From NCBI GenBank assembly GCA_027488845.1, contig JAIYBC010000049.1:1-57707 (forward strand): a stretch of DNA of 57,707 nt. The letters are read 5' to 3'. Below, piece after piece: positions 25,425-33,874 of the stretch; within the stretch, counting starts at the first letter, position 1; the number at the start of each line of letters is the position of its first letter. A program made the translations under genes and the position numbers. The notes under the pieces were generated by a model, which was not told the DNA's origin, searched no databases, and saw only the letters and a program-made list of their open reading frames with translations. The DNA comes from Verrucomicrobiales bacterium (GTDB taxonomy: Bacteria; Verrucomicrobiota; Verrucomicrobiia; Limisphaerales; UBA9464).

Positions 25425-27179
25425 CTAGCGCTTCTCCAGCTCCGCGAGGCGGTCGCGGACCTTCTTCAGGACGAACTTCTGAAGGGGCAGGCGCTTGGGA
25501 TCCGCCGACTGCAGCGCGGCCTCCATCTTCGCGACCTGGTCCTTCAGGGCGGCGACGTCCTTCATCGCCTGGATCGAGGACGCGATCTGGCGCGCCGCGG
25601 GCTTCTGCTCCGGGGTCAGGCCGACGAAATCGGGATCCTCCGCGTCGGAACCGGTCCCGGGCTTGCGGGTGTACACCGCGGTCGCACGGTTCTCCTTGGT
25701 GAAGTACTGGCCCACCACCCGCTTCACGTCCGCGGCGGTCACCGCCTGGATCTTGGCGCCCGCCGTGTTGACCTCACGCCAGTCGCCGAGGCCTTCGTTG
25801 AAGATCAGCTGGAACAGGATCGGCATGTTCGAGCTCAGCTTCCGGTACTCCGCGGCGGCGAAGTTGTTCTTCACCTTCTGCAGTTCCTCCGCCGGGACCT
25901 CCTCGCTCCCCAGACGTGCGATCTCGGCATGGATCGCGTCTTCCACCTCCGCCGGCGTGTGGCCGTCCTTCACCTCCGCCCCGATGCTGAACGCCCCGGC
26001 CCATTTGCGGGAATCCTGCTGCGCATAGGTCTCCGTCGCCACCTCGCGCCCCACCACCAGGCCCTTGTACAACCTACCGGTCCGGCCCAGCAGCAGCTGC
26101 TGCAACACCTCCAGCGCGTAGCCGTCGCGGTGGCCGAAACCGACCGTGCGCCAATACACCTCCACCTGCGGATTGGTCTCGGCCTCCGCCGCATAGCGCT
26201 TCTCGCCCAAAGACGGGATCTCCTGGGTGATCACCTCCGGCGGCGGCTGGCTGCCCTTCGGAATCCTGCCGAAATAACGGACCGCCATCTCCTTGGCCTC
26301 AGCGGCCTTGAAGTCGCCCACCAGGATCAGGGTGATGTTCTGCGGCTGGTAGTAGAGCGCATAGAAGTCGTCCGCCTGCTTCTTCGAGATCGCCGGGATG
26401 TCGCTCGGCCAGCCGATCACCGGCCAGTGGTACGGATGCGCGTCCCAGAAGAGGGCGTTGAACTGCTCCGCGAACTTCCCCGTCGGCGTGGATTCCGTCC
26501 GCATCCGCCGCTCCTCGAAGACCACGTCGCGCTCGGAATAGAATTCCCGGAACACCGGCCGCAGCAGGCGCTCGCTCTCCATCCACATCCACAGCTCCAG
26601 CTTGTTCGCCGGGACGCTGATGAAGTAGGCCGTCATGTCCTCCGACGTGAAGGCGTTCATGCCCGAGGCGCCCGCCGTCGTGTACACGCGGTCGAACTCG
26701 CTCTTCACGATGATCTCCCGCTGCTGCCGGATCAGCTCGTTGAACCGGCCCTCCAGCTCCTTCATGCGCGGCGTCTTCGCCTCGGGACTCGTGATCTCCC
26801 CGATCTCGCCCCGCCGGAGCGCGGCCCGCATCTTCGATTCCTCGGCCCGCATCTCGTCCCGCACCCGCTCCTGCTCGGCGATGATCTCCAGGTCCTTCTT
26901 CGCGTCCGTGGTGCCCAGGGTCGGCGTGCCCTTGAACATCATGTGCTCGAACAGGTGGGCGATGCCGGTGATGCCGGGCCGCTCGTTGGCGGAACCCACC
27001 CGGGCCACCCAACCGCCGGCCACCCGGGGCTCCCCGCGTCGCTCCACCAGCAGCAGGCGGAAACCGTTGGGCAGGGTCTCCTCCACCACCGGGATCTGCT
27101 GGGCCCGGAGCATGCAGGACGGGGCGGCGGCCAACGCGAGGGCGGCGGCCGAGGACATCAGGACGCGGAAACGGTTCAC
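25425..27179 (-). CDS. Secreted M16 (pitrilysin-family) zinc metallopeptidase
   Basis: The 584-residue protein has a signal peptide (start GTG at 27179, cleavage probably after LRA) and the inverse zinc motif HLFEH (75-79), with the third ligand Glu in the VVFEERRM segment (~222-223). Between them is a charged, helix-prone insertion (~92-165), which is common in one group of bacterial M16 peptidases. The C-terminal M16 domain includes the LLLGRTGRLYKGLVVGREVA block. It should cleave peptides in the periplasm. The ATG at 27158 is an alternative start that would remove the basic N-region. The frame stays open far upstream over eutB, but that part is antisense. It diverges from eutB across 102 bases. 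Confidence 0.9.
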   Translation of the reverse strand: MNRFRVLMSSAAALALAAAPSCMLRAQQIPVVEETLPNGFRLLLVERRGEPRVAGGWVARVGSANERPGITGIAHLFEHMMFKGTPTLGTTDAKKDLEIIAEQERVRDEMRAEESKMRAALRRGEIGEITSPEAKTPRMKELEGRFNELIRQQREIIVKSEFDRVYTTAGASGMNAFTSEDMTAYFISVPANKLELWMWMESERLLRPVFREFYSERDVVFEERRMRTESTPTGKFAEQFNALFWDAHPYHWPVIGWPSDIPAISKKQADDFYALYYQPQNITLILVGDFKAAEAKEMAVRYFGRIPKGSQPPPEVITQEIPSLGEKRYAAEAETNPQVEVYWRTVGFGHRDGYALEVLQQLLLGRTGRLYKGLVVGREVATETYAQQDSRKWAGAFSIGAEVKDGHTPAEVEDAIHAEIARLGSEEVPAEELQKVKNNFAAAEYRKLSSNMPILFQLIFNEGLGDWREVNTAGAKIQAVTAADVKRVVGQYFTKENRATAVYTRKPGTGSDAEDPDFVGLTPEQKPAARQIASSIQAMKDVAALKDQVAKMEAALQSADPKRLPLQKFVLKKVRDRLAELEKR

Positions 27180-27281
27180 CTTGCGCCCAAGGAAGCAGCG
27201 GACCCGTCCCGAGGCAACGGCGGAGACGACTCCGGCCCACCCCGCCGCCCCAAGGAAACGCTGGGCCGTCGGGCCGGCCGC

Positions 27282-28658
27282 ATGTTCAATCTCCCCGTGG
27301 CCGCGCCGACCCCGCTCCCCCGACTCCTCGCCCTGGCTTCGCCGGCACGATCCGGAGACCAGTTGGCCGGCGTCGCCGCGGAATCCCGGGAACAACGCGT
27401 CCGCGCCCAGCAGGAACTCGCCGACACCCCGCTCTCCCGGTTCCTCGAGGAACCGCTCGTCCCCTACGAATCGGACGAGGTCACCCGGCTGATCCTCGAT
27501 TCCCACGACCCCGTGGCCTTCGCGCCGATCCGATCCCTCTCCGTCGGGCAGTTCCGCGAATGGCTCCTGGACTTCGCCACCGACGGCGCCCGGATCGAGG
27601 CCGTCTCCGCGGGCCTGACTCCCGAGATGGTCGCCGCGGCCAGCAAGATCATGGCGAACCAGGACCTGATCCTCGTCGCCTCGAAACGCCGCGTGGTCAC
27701 CCGCTTCCGGAACACCCTCGGCCAACCCGGAACGCTCGCGGTCCGCCTCCAGCCCAACCACCCCACCGACGACCCCAAGGGCATCGTCGCCGCCATCCTC
27801 GACGGCCTCCTGCTCGGCGCCGGCGACGCCGTGATCGGCATCAACCCCGCCACCGACAGCGTCCGTTCCCTCGAGGTCCTCTCCCGCCTGCTCGACGACC
27901 TCATCCAAGGCCACGGCATCCCCACCCAGGGCTGCGTGCTCGGACACGTCACCACCCAGATCCGCGCCATCGAGGCCGGGGTCCCGATCGACCTCGTCTT
28001 CCAGTCCATCGCCGGCACCGAAGCCGCCAACGCGTCCTTCGGCGTCCACCTCGGGCTCCTCCGCGAGGCCCAACAGGCCGCACTCTCGCAGAACCGCGGA
28101 ACCGTCGGACGGAACGTCATGTACTTCGAGACCGGACAGGGCTCCTGCCTCTCCGCCAACGCCCACCACGGAATCGACCAGCAGACCCTCGAGGCCCGCG
28201 CCTACGCCGTCGCCCGCGCCTTCGACCCCTTCCTCGTGAACACGGTCGTCGGCTTCATCGGCCCCGAGTACCTCGCCGACGGCAAGCAGATCCTGCGCGC
28301 CGGCCTCGAGGACCACTTCTGCGGCAAGCTGCTCGGTCTGCCGATGGGTTGCGACGTCTGCTACACCAACCACGCCGAGGCCGACCAGGACGACATGGAC
28401 GCGCTCCTCACCCTGCTGGCCGTGGCGGGCGTCAACTACGTCATGGGCGTGCCCGGCGCCGACGACGTCATGCTCAGCTACCAGTCGACCTCCTTCCACG
28501 ACGCCTGGTACATCCGACAGGTCCTCGGACTTCGGCCTGCCCCCGAGTTCGATGCCTGGCTCGCACGGGTCGGTCTGCTCGACGACGCCGGACGGCTCCG
28601 CTCGCCTTCGGACCGCCTGCCCTTCACCCGGCACGCCCTCCTGGAGGACGCACGATGA
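27282..28658 (+). CDS. eutB: Ethanolamine ammonia-lyase large subunit EutB
   Basis: EutB is the catalytic subunit that, with EutC and adenosylcobalamin, converts ethanolamine to acetaldehyde and ammonia. The 458-residue length is normal. Signature regions include AAASKIMANQDLILVA, RLQPNHPTDDPKG, GDAVIGINPATDSV, FQSIAGTEAANASFGV, FETGQGSCLSANAHHG and GCDVCYTNHAEADQDDM. It overlaps eutC by 4 bases. No microcompartment shell, EutA reactivase or ethanolamine permease gene is adjacent, so use without a compartment is likely. The ATG at 27282 is preferred; the open frame extends far upstream only as a shadow of the M16 gene. Confidence 0.96.
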   Translation: MFNLPVAAPTPLPRLLALASPARSGDQLAGVAAESREQRVRAQQELADTPLSRFLEEPLVPYESDEVTRLILDSHDPVAFAPIRSLSVGQFREWLLDFATDGARIEAVSAGLTPEMVAAASKIMANQDLILVASKRRVVTRFRNTLGQPGTLAVRLQPNHPTDDPKGIVAAILDGLLLGAGDAVIGINPATDSVRSLEVLSRLLDDLIQGHGIPTQGCVLGHVTTQIRAIEAGVPIDLVFQSIAGTEAANASFGVHLGLLREAQQAALSQNRGTVGRNVMYFETGQGSCLSANAHHGIDQQTLEARAYAVARAFDPFLVNTVVGFIGPEYLADGKQILRAGLEDHFCGKLLGLPMGCDVCYTNHAEADQDDMDALLTLLAVAGVNYVMGVPGADDVMLSYQSTSFHDAWYIRQVLGLRPAPEFDAWLARVGLLDDAGRLRSPSDRLPFTRHALLEDAR

Positions 28659-29446
28659 ATCCGTCGGAAACCCCCGCGGACCTCGGCGCCGCACTGCGCC
28701 GCCGCACCCATGCCCGCGTCGGACTCGGCCGCGTCGGAGGAAGCCTGCCCACGTCCGCGCTCCTGGATTTCCGCCTGTCCCACGCCCGCGCCAGGGATGC
28801 CCTGCTCCGCCCCCTCGACGCCCCGGCTCTCGCCGACGCCGTGGCCGCCGCCACCTCCGGATGCCGGGTCCTCACCGTCGACAGCGCCGCTCCCGACCTC
28901 GCGACCTACCTCGTCCGGCCCGATCTCGGACGGTCCCTCGCACCCTCCGCGATCCCCGTGCTCGAGGCGGAGCGGACCACGCCGCCGGCCGACCTCGCCC
29001 TGGTGGTCTCCGAGGGTCTGTCCACGCTGGCGGTCGAGAACCACGCCGCCGAGGTGCTCGGCCATCTCGTCCCAAGCCTGCTTGCCGACGGATGGCGCCT
29101 CGCCCCGATCGTGCTCGTCCGTCGCGGCCGAGTGGCGGTCCAGGACGTCGTCGGCTCGGTCCTCGGCGTTTCCCACGCGCTCATCCTTCTCGGAGAACGC
29201 CCCGGCTTGGGTACCCCGGACAGCCTCGGCGCCTATCTGGTCCACGAACCGCGGCCCGGAAACACCGACGCCCGGAGGAACTGCGTCTCCAACATCCACG
29301 CCGCCGGCCTCCGCCCTCCCGACGCCGCCTCCCGCCTGCTCTGGCTGCTGAACGCCTCCCGGCTCCGTCGCGTCAGCGGGGTGGAACTGAAGGACGAATC
29401 GGACCTGCTCCAGATCCGGCCCGCCGAACCGCCCCGCACCTCCTGA
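28655..29446 (+). CDS. eutC: Ethanolamine ammonia-lyase small subunit EutC
   Basis: EutC partners with EutB and helps bind adenosylcobalamin. The 263-residue protein has the family features THARVGLGRVGGSLPT at the start, LDFRLSHARARDAL, LVVSEGLSTLAVENHA, the GERPGLGTPDSLGAYLVHEP block and the C-terminal RRNCVSNIHAAGL. It is about 30 residues shorter at the N-terminus than the enteric protein, as is common outside enterics. It is translationally coupled to eutB. Confidence 0.95.
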   Translation: MNPSETPADLGAALRRRTHARVGLGRVGGSLPTSALLDFRLSHARARDALLRPLDAPALADAVAAATSGCRVLTVDSAAPDLATYLVRPDLGRSLAPSAIPVLEAERTTPPADLALVVSEGLSTLAVENHAAEVLGHLVPSLLADGWRLAPIVLVRRGRVAVQDVVGSVLGVSHALILLGERPGLGTPDSLGAYLVHEPRPGNTDARRNCVSNIHAAGLRPPDAASRLLWLLNASRLRRVSGVELKDESDLLQIRPAEPPRTS

Positions 29447-29627
29447 GCCCTTCCAAGGTTTCAAAGGCGGACGGCACGCGTGACTCGGCGCCGTGCGTTT
29501 GAGGTCCCGTCCCCGTCTGCGAACCTCCGCGTGGGGATTCCGTCAGCGGGCTCACTTCCCGAGCCGGGGTTGCGCTTCGATTCCCGGCTGGCATCCTTCC
29601 ATCCGAAAACCCTCCGCATTCAACCAG

Positions 29628-30872
29628 ATGAACTCTCCCCTGCATTCCGCCATCGCGGCCCTCGGCCTGCTGGCCACCGGTTCCCTCGCCGCGGCCGACT
29701 GGCCCCAATGGCGCGGCCCCACCCGCAACGACCACTCTCCCGACAAGGGCCTGCTCAAGTCCTGGCCCAAGGACGGACCGAAACGGGCCTGGCTCAACGA
29801 CGGCGTCGGCCTCGGTTACGCGGGCTACTCCATCGCGGACGGGAAGCTCTTCACCATGGGCCTCCGTGAGGGCCAGGAACTGCTCATCGCCCTCGACGCC
29901 GCCATCGGAAAGGAACTCTGGGCCACCCCCGCCGGTCCCCGCTATCCCAACAACTGGGGCGACGGCCCCCGCATGACCCCCACCGTGTCCGGCGACCGCG
30001 TCTTCGCCATCGGCGGCCAAGGCCTGCTCGTCTGCGCCTCCGCCAAGGACGGCAAGGTTCTCTGGACCAAGTCCCTCGTCTCCGACCTCGGCGGCAAGCT
30101 CCAGGACTGGGGCTACACCGAATCCCCGCTCGTCGTCGGTGATGTCGTGATCTGCACCCCGGGCGGATCCCAGGGGACGCTCGCCGGCCTCGACACCCAG
30201 ACCGGCAAGGTCGTCTGGCGCTCCAAGGACGTCACCGACAACGCCCAGTACTCCTCGCCCATCCTCATCTCCCATGAGGGCAAGCCGCAGGTGGTCCAGC
30301 TGATCATGAACAAGGTGTTCGGCGTCGATCCCAAGTCCGGCGCGCTCCTCTGGAAACACGACTTCCCCGGCCGCGTCGCCGTCATCCCGACACCCATCTA
30401 CTCCGACGGCATCGTCTACGTCACCGCCGGCTACGGCGTCGGCTGCGCCGCGTTCAAGCTTGGGCCCGGCAACTCGGTGGAACCCCTCTACCAGGACAAC
30501 AAGGTGATGAAGAACCACCACGGCGGCGTGGTGCTCGTCGGCGGCCACCTCTACGGCCATTCCGACGGCGCCGGCTGGGTCTGCCAGGAACTCGCCACCG
30601 GCAAGGAGGTCTGGTCCCACAAGGGCTTCGGCAAGGGCGCCGTCCACTACGCCGACGGCATGCTCTACTGCCTCGACGAACGCAGCGGCGACGTCGCGCT
30701 CGTGGAGGCCAACACCCAGGGATGGAAGGAAGTCGCCCGATTCAAGCTGGCTCCGCTGAGCGAGAAGCGCAGCCGCCAGGGCGGCATCTGGCCCCACCCG
30801 GTGGTCGTCAACGGCCGCCTCTACCTGCGCGACCAGGAGTACCTCCACTGCTTCGACGTGAAGGGAAGCTGA
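29628..30872 (+). CDS. Secreted PQQ-like beta-propeller protein
   Basis: The 414-residue protein has a signal peptide (MNSPLHSAIAALGLLATGSLAAA) and then the phylum-typical opening DWPQWRGPTRNDHSP. It contains several beta-propeller blades of the PQQ-like type, for example IALDAAIGKELWATP, VCASAKDGKVLWTKS, AGLDTQTGKVVWRSKD and FGVDPKSGALLWKHD. It lacks an obvious haem motif or quinone-dehydrogenase catalytic set, so it is probably a binding or scaffold protein and not an enzyme. The ATG at 29628 gives the signal peptide. A perfect hairpin follows the stop. Confidence 0.92.
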   Translation: MNSPLHSAIAALGLLATGSLAAADWPQWRGPTRNDHSPDKGLLKSWPKDGPKRAWLNDGVGLGYAGYSIADGKLFTMGLREGQELLIALDAAIGKELWATPAGPRYPNNWGDGPRMTPTVSGDRVFAIGGQGLLVCASAKDGKVLWTKSLVSDLGGKLQDWGYTESPLVVGDVVICTPGGSQGTLAGLDTQTGKVVWRSKDVTDNAQYSSPILISHEGKPQVVQLIMNKVFGVDPKSGALLWKHDFPGRVAVIPTPIYSDGIVYVTAGYGVGCAAFKLGPGNSVEPLYQDNKVMKNHHGGVVLVGGHLYGHSDGAGWVCQELATGKEVWSHKGFGKGAVHYADGMLYCLDERSGDVALVEANTQGWKEVARFKLAPLSEKRSRQGGIWPHPVVVNGRLYLRDQEYLHCFDVKGS

Positions 30873-30886
30873 ACGCCCCCGGCCTG

Positions 30887-30913
30887 CGGCCTCGGGCACC
30901 CCGCCCGAGGCCG
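30887..30913 (+). terminator. Perfect 11-bp hairpin after the PQQ-like gene
   Basis: CGGCCTCGGGC (30887-30897) pairs exactly with GCCCGAGGCCG (30903-30913) around a 5-base loop, 14 bases after the stop codon. There is no U-tract, so it may act with Rho or as an RNA-stabilising end and not as a classical intrinsic terminator. Confidence 0.65.
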
Positions 30914-30944
30914 CACCCAGATCCTTCCCCAAGCCATTCTGGGG

Positions 30945-30989
30945 TGGGAGGCGACGTCAGGAGTCCCAAACCGACCCGGCGCCGCTTTC
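30945..30989 (+). repeat. Dispersed GACGTCAGGAGTC element, copy 1
   Basis: This ~45-base element has the core TGGGAGGCGACGTCAGGAG followed by TCCC and, after a few bases, ACCCGGCGCCGC. It shares most positions with copy 2 at 31726 and its core with copy 3 at 32275, all in the same orientation. GGGA and TCCC flank the core as a small inverted repeat. It lies upstream of the toxin-antitoxin pair. Confidence 0.75.
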
Positions 30990-31098
30990 TCATCCCCATT
31001 GCCGTGGCGAGCGTGGGATGCATTCCGTCGGAACTGCCCGGCTCCGGCGAATAGCCCGCCAAGGTTGACGACAATGGTGTCGGAGATAGGATTCCTAT

Positions 31099-31380
31099 AT
31101 GAAGACCGCGGTGTATCCCTTGCCCATGGATGCGAACCTCGCCCGCGAGGTGAACCGAGCCTCGAAGGCGACGGGGCTCTCTCGTGCCGAACTCATGAGG
31201 CAGGCTATCGCCTTCGGTCTTCCGACCGTCATCAAGGCACTCGGCAAGCCCCAGGGTCGGATCACGACCGTCAACCCGCTTTCATCCAGGCAGTCGCGGG
31301 AACTGTATGGGCAGGACGACGACGACCGTCAGGAAGTCGCTCGGCTCATGGCCGCTCAACACCTAGGGGTGTCCGATTGA
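31099..31380 (+). CDS. Ribbon-helix-helix antitoxin-like protein
   Basis: The 93-residue protein has a short beta strand (YPLPMD) and two helices (NLAREVNRASKATG, SRAELMRQAIAFGLP), the arrangement of a ribbon-helix-helix DNA-binding domain. A mostly disordered C-terminal half (QSRELYGQDDDDRQE) could wrap a toxin. The next gene encodes a MazF-like toxin and overlaps by 4 bases, so this is most likely its antitoxin and autorepressor. Codon use is less GC-rich at third positions than in the flanking housekeeping genes, which suggests acquisition. Confidence 0.8.
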   Translation: MKTAVYPLPMDANLAREVNRASKATGLSRAELMRQAIAFGLPTVIKALGKPQGRITTVNPLSSRQSRELYGQDDDDRQEVARLMAAQHLGVSD

Positions 31381-31703
31381 AGGCCTGGGAGATCTACACC
31401 GCAGACATCTTCGGCGAGCACCCAGTTGTATTGGTCTCCAACCAACCTCGCATCGACGCGAAGCCGGAAGTGGTCGTCCTCGGATGCCGCACGATGCGTC
31501 CCTCCAATGAGCGGGAACCGAGGGCCAACGAGGTCCTGCTCGATGAAGCCGACGGCCTAGATCTGAAGACCCTTTGCCGGTGCGACCTCCTCTTCACCGT
31601 GGAGAAGAACAACTTGGGCCGTCTTCGGGGCATAGTCACACCGGCTCGGCGCAAGGAGATCGCCCGCAGGATCATCCAAGGGTTGGCCATCGCCGGAATG
31701 TGA
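31377..31703 (+). CDS. MazF/PemK-like toxin
   Basis: The 108-residue protein matches the MazF/PemK fold in order: an opening strand pair (WEIYTADIFGEHPVVLVSNQ), a middle strand (KPEVVVLGCRTM), NEVLLDEADGLDLKTLCRCDLLFTV and the closing helix (RRKEIARRIIQGLAI). MazF toxins cut single-stranded RNA at short motifs. The Arg/Pro-rich first loop of typical MazF (GxxxRPVLV) is reduced to HPVVLVSNQ, so catalytic strength is uncertain. The start is TTG at 31377 overlapping the antitoxin stop (TTGA), which would keep toxin output low and coupled. Confidence 0.75.
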   Translation: MKAWEIYTADIFGEHPVVLVSNQPRIDAKPEVVVLGCRTMRPSNEREPRANEVLLDEADGLDLKTLCRCDLLFTVEKNNLGRLRGIVTPARRKEIARRIIQGLAIAGM

Positions 31704-31725
31704 TCCTCCTCCCGCTGTCTTGTCC

Positions 31726-31774
31726 TGGGAGACGTCGTCAGGAGTCTCGCAGCAACCCGGCGCCGCGTTGCTGC
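31726..31774 (+). repeat. Dispersed GACGTCAGGAGTC element, copy 2, with hairpin
   Basis: The core TGGGAGACGTCGTCAGGAG is followed by TCTC and then ACCCGGCGCCGC, matching copy 1 at most of 45 positions. GGAGAC and GTCTC flank the core as an inverted repeat. The end also forms a perfect hairpin, GCAGCAAC (31749-31756) with GTTGCTGC (31767-31774). It begins 22 bases after the toxin stop and could terminate that transcript. Confidence 0.75.
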
Positions 31775-31819
31775 CCCGGCCCGAATACCCAACGCCCCAT
31801 TCCGTCGCGTTGTCACCCT

Positions 31820-32134
31820 TCAGCGATCGCCCAGCTCACGAACGGCCTTGCGACGGTTCGCCAGCAAGCTCGTCACACAAAGGACCGTCCCACCGCCGAA
31901 CCAAGGCAGTCCGAAGCGGAGGAACCCGAATCCGATCTTCCGGTTCTCCTCAGGCCCCACATCCGCCAAGGCACCGAGAAATCCCAATACTCCAAGTGCC
32001 ACAGAGACCAGCGCGACTGCGAAACAGGCGATGCCCACGAAGCCTGCGATCGCCTTCAACGCACGGATCCGCGTCCACCCGTCTCCGGCTCCGCCACGAT
32101 TCTCGACGTCTTTCTGAACTGGCGATGGTTTCAT
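31820..32134 (-). CDS. Small two-pass membrane protein of unknown function
   Basis: The 104-residue protein has two hydrophobic segments, about residues 29-52 (AIAGFVGIACFAVALVSVALGVLGFL) and 72-91 (GLPWFGGGTVLCVTSLL), joined by a polar loop (GPEENRKIG). No family is recognised. It lies alone between copies 2 and 3 of the dispersed element, and its third-position GC is lower than that of the housekeeping genes, like the toxin-antitoxin pair. It is convergent with the toxin gene. Confidence 0.55.
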   Translation of the reverse strand: MKPSPVQKDVENRGGAGDGWTRIRALKAIAGFVGIACFAVALVSVALGVLGFLGALADVGPEENRKIGFGFLRFGLPWFGGGTVLCVTSLLANRRKAVRELGDR

Positions 32135-32274
32135 GATGGTTCCAGCCCGGCTTGGGCGCCTGTTTCCTCCGGCCCGCGGGATCCGAAGGCGCTAAGTGGA
32201 TTGAGGGTGTGATCAGGATTCAGAACCGTCGCCGCTGCGTCGGACTGCCCCGTCACTTCCCCCGACTCCGCTGC

Positions 32275-32317
32275 GGCAGGAGACGACGCCAGGAGTCTCA
32301 CCTCAATCCGGGACTGT
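32275..32317 (+). repeat. Dispersed GACGTCAGGAGTC element, copy 3
   Basis: The core AGGAGACGACGCCAGGAG followed by TCTCAC is in the same orientation as copies 1 and 2, with GGAGAC and GTCTC as flanking inverted repeats. The right part (CAATCCGGGAC) is more diverged from the ACCCGGCGCC of the other copies. Confidence 0.65.
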
Positions 32318-32578
32318 TCCGCAAGGCGGTTCAGGGTTCTGTGGCGCGGTCTTCGGATCAGGATGGTCCCGCCGGTGGATGCTGGGACTCCACGCCTTCG
32401 GATGGGCTCGTCGACGGAATGGGGCGCTGCCCTTGGTGGTGGGGTCGCGGAGGTCGAGGGCTCTGTGGGAAAAAGGCGCGAGCGGACTCGCGCACTCCAC
32501 GACGCTCCCGCGCATCACCAGGTCGCAGGTGTCTTCCCTGGTCGGTGTGCGAAATGCCCCGGCGAAGGCGGAACGGGC

Positions 32579-32599
32579 AATCCGTGCCAATCCGTGTCC
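32579..32599 (+). repeat. Double AATCCGTG motif, copy 1
   Basis: AATCCGTG occurs twice, 11 bases apart and then TCC. The same motif with one base less between the halves is at 48945-48964. Both are in gaps between genes. It appears to be a short dispersed intergenic element. Confidence 0.55.
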
Positions 32600-32631
32600 A
32601 ACTCCAACTCCTCGCCCAAATCACGAGTCTC

Positions 32632-32652
32632 GAATCGGGAATCGGGAATCAG
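32632..32652 (+). repeat. Heptamer array GAATCGG x2.7
   Basis: GAATCGG GAATCGG GAATCAG runs to within a few bases of the stop codon of the minus-strand oxidoreductase gene and slightly overlaps its 3' end. It is one of several 7-base arrays in the window. Confidence 0.6.
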
Positions 32653-33722
32653 AGGTCGATCCATCGACCCGTCGCGGCGGATTCCAAGGCGGCATCCATG
32701 ACCGACTGCGTGGCCGCACCGTCGTGGAAGGACACCGAACACGGACGCTGTTCCCGGATCGCGTTGATGAACTCCACCGCCTGGTCGTAGCGGAAGCTCA
32801 CCAGGGGATCGCCGACACCGGGATCGCGCGGGGATCCCGGCCAAACCCAGAATTCGCGCGGAACCGGCAACGGCGTCATCCCGGGCCCGCCGATCCGGCC
32901 GTGCTGCAGCTCGTTCCACTTGCCGGTCGTGAACTCGAAGCTGCCTTCGCTGCCATTGACCTCCACGTAGTCGAGGCTGCGCCAACTCTCGTTCCGACCG
33001 CTCGCCAGCTTCGTGCTCTCCAACACCCCCGTGGCCCCGTTCCGGAAGTCCGCGATGATCGCGACCCAGTCGTCGGTGTCGTTCGGCTTGCCCGCCCGGA
33101 TCGGCGTCAGCGTCTTCACGTTGGCCACGATCCGCTTCATCGGCCCCACCAGGTGGTGCGCGAAGTTGATCCGGTGGCTCAGCATGTCGCCCAGCTCACC
33201 GGTGCCGGCGAGTTTCTTCACCATCCGCCAGCCGAGGTCCCGAGTGCCCCAGTCCTGCAGGCGGCATGAACGGTAATGCCAGGGCTCGCCGAGGTCGCCG
33301 CTGTCCGCGAGGTGCTTGAGGTAGCGCATTGCCGGCACGAAGCGGTAGGTGAACGCCGTCATGTGCCGCACGCCCGCCGCATCCGCCGCCGCGGCCATCG
33401 TCCGCGCGTCCGCCGCTCCCAACGCGATCGGCTTCTCGCAGAGCACATGCTTGCCCGCCGCGATCGCCGCCATGGCGATCGGGTAGTGCAGCATGTTCGG
33501 CGTGGCGATGATCAACGCGTGGACGTCGTCGCGCGCGACCACGTCCTCGTAACGCGTCGTGGTCACGTTGCACCCGGTCTCCACCCGCGCCCGCTCCAGG
33601 GTGCGCGGATCCGCATCGCACAGCGCCGTGACCCGCACGTCCCGGCAGAGGGCGAGTCCGGGAAGGTGGTTCTGCAGGGTGATGCCGCCGCAGCCGATGA
33701 TGCCGATGCCGAGTGTGCTCAT
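32649..33722 (-). CDS. Gfo/Idh/MocA-family oxidoreductase
   Basis: The 357-residue protein has an N-terminal Rossmann domain for NAD(P) (GIGIIGCGGITLQNHLP) and the family motif CEKPIAL, followed by the C-terminal alpha/beta domain with the likely catalytic region around NFAHHLVGPMKRI. It lacks a signal peptide, so it acts in the cytoplasm. These enzymes oxidise or reduce sugar-like or inositol-like compounds; the substrate cannot be told from sequence. The ATG at 33722 gives a start directly before the Rossmann strand. It diverges from the large glycoside-hydrolase-like gene. Confidence 0.92.
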   Translation of the reverse strand: MSTLGIGIIGCGGITLQNHLPGLALCRDVRVTALCDADPRTLERARVETGCNVTTTRYEDVVARDDVHALIIATPNMLHYPIAMAAIAAGKHVLCEKPIALGAADARTMAAAADAAGVRHMTAFTYRFVPAMRYLKHLADSGDLGEPWHYRSCRLQDWGTRDLGWRMVKKLAGTGELGDMLSHRINFAHHLVGPMKRIVANVKTLTPIRAGKPNDTDDWVAIIADFRNGATGVLESTKLASGRNESWRSLDYVEVNGSEGSFEFTTGKWNELQHGRIGGPGMTPLPVPREFWVWPGSPRDPGVGDPLVSFRYDQAVEFINAIREQRPCSVSFHDGAATQSVMDAALESAATGRWIDL

Positions 33723-33874
33723 GTGTTTCGCAGGATCCGGGTAGGCTAACGCCGCCGGCGCGCCGGGAACAAACCCGGAAACGTCCGTCGACGCCGCATC
33801 CGCCTCGACGCCCCGGCCACACGCCCGCACCTTCCCCGGGACACGCCCATTTCCGAACCGAACCGGTCTCCGCC

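Larger units (their letters stand above)
32135..32648. other. 514-base gap with repeats and no clear gene
   Basis: No open frame here looks like a protein. The gap holds copy 3 of the GACGTCAGGAGTC-type element (32275-32317), a double AATCCGTG motif (32579-32599) shared with 48945-48964, and a short heptamer array ending at 32652. It resembles a collection site for short dispersed elements between the accessory patch and the oxidoreductase gene. Confidence 0.55.

Noticed and set aside
27180-27281. Cobalamin riboswitch before eutB
   Set aside because: The gap to the divergent gene is only 102 bases and shows no B12-box-like element.
25395-28694. Two open frames of more than 1080 codons on opposite strands covering the same region
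   Set aside because: Each is one real gene (M16 peptidase on minus, eutB on plus) extended by a long antisense shadow in GC-rich DNA. The motifs and signal peptide place the true starts at 27179 and 27282.
30945-32317. Integron cassette array
   Set aside because: The repeats lack the conserved outer core sites of attC (GTTRRRY and RYYYAAC), and no integrase gene is in the window.
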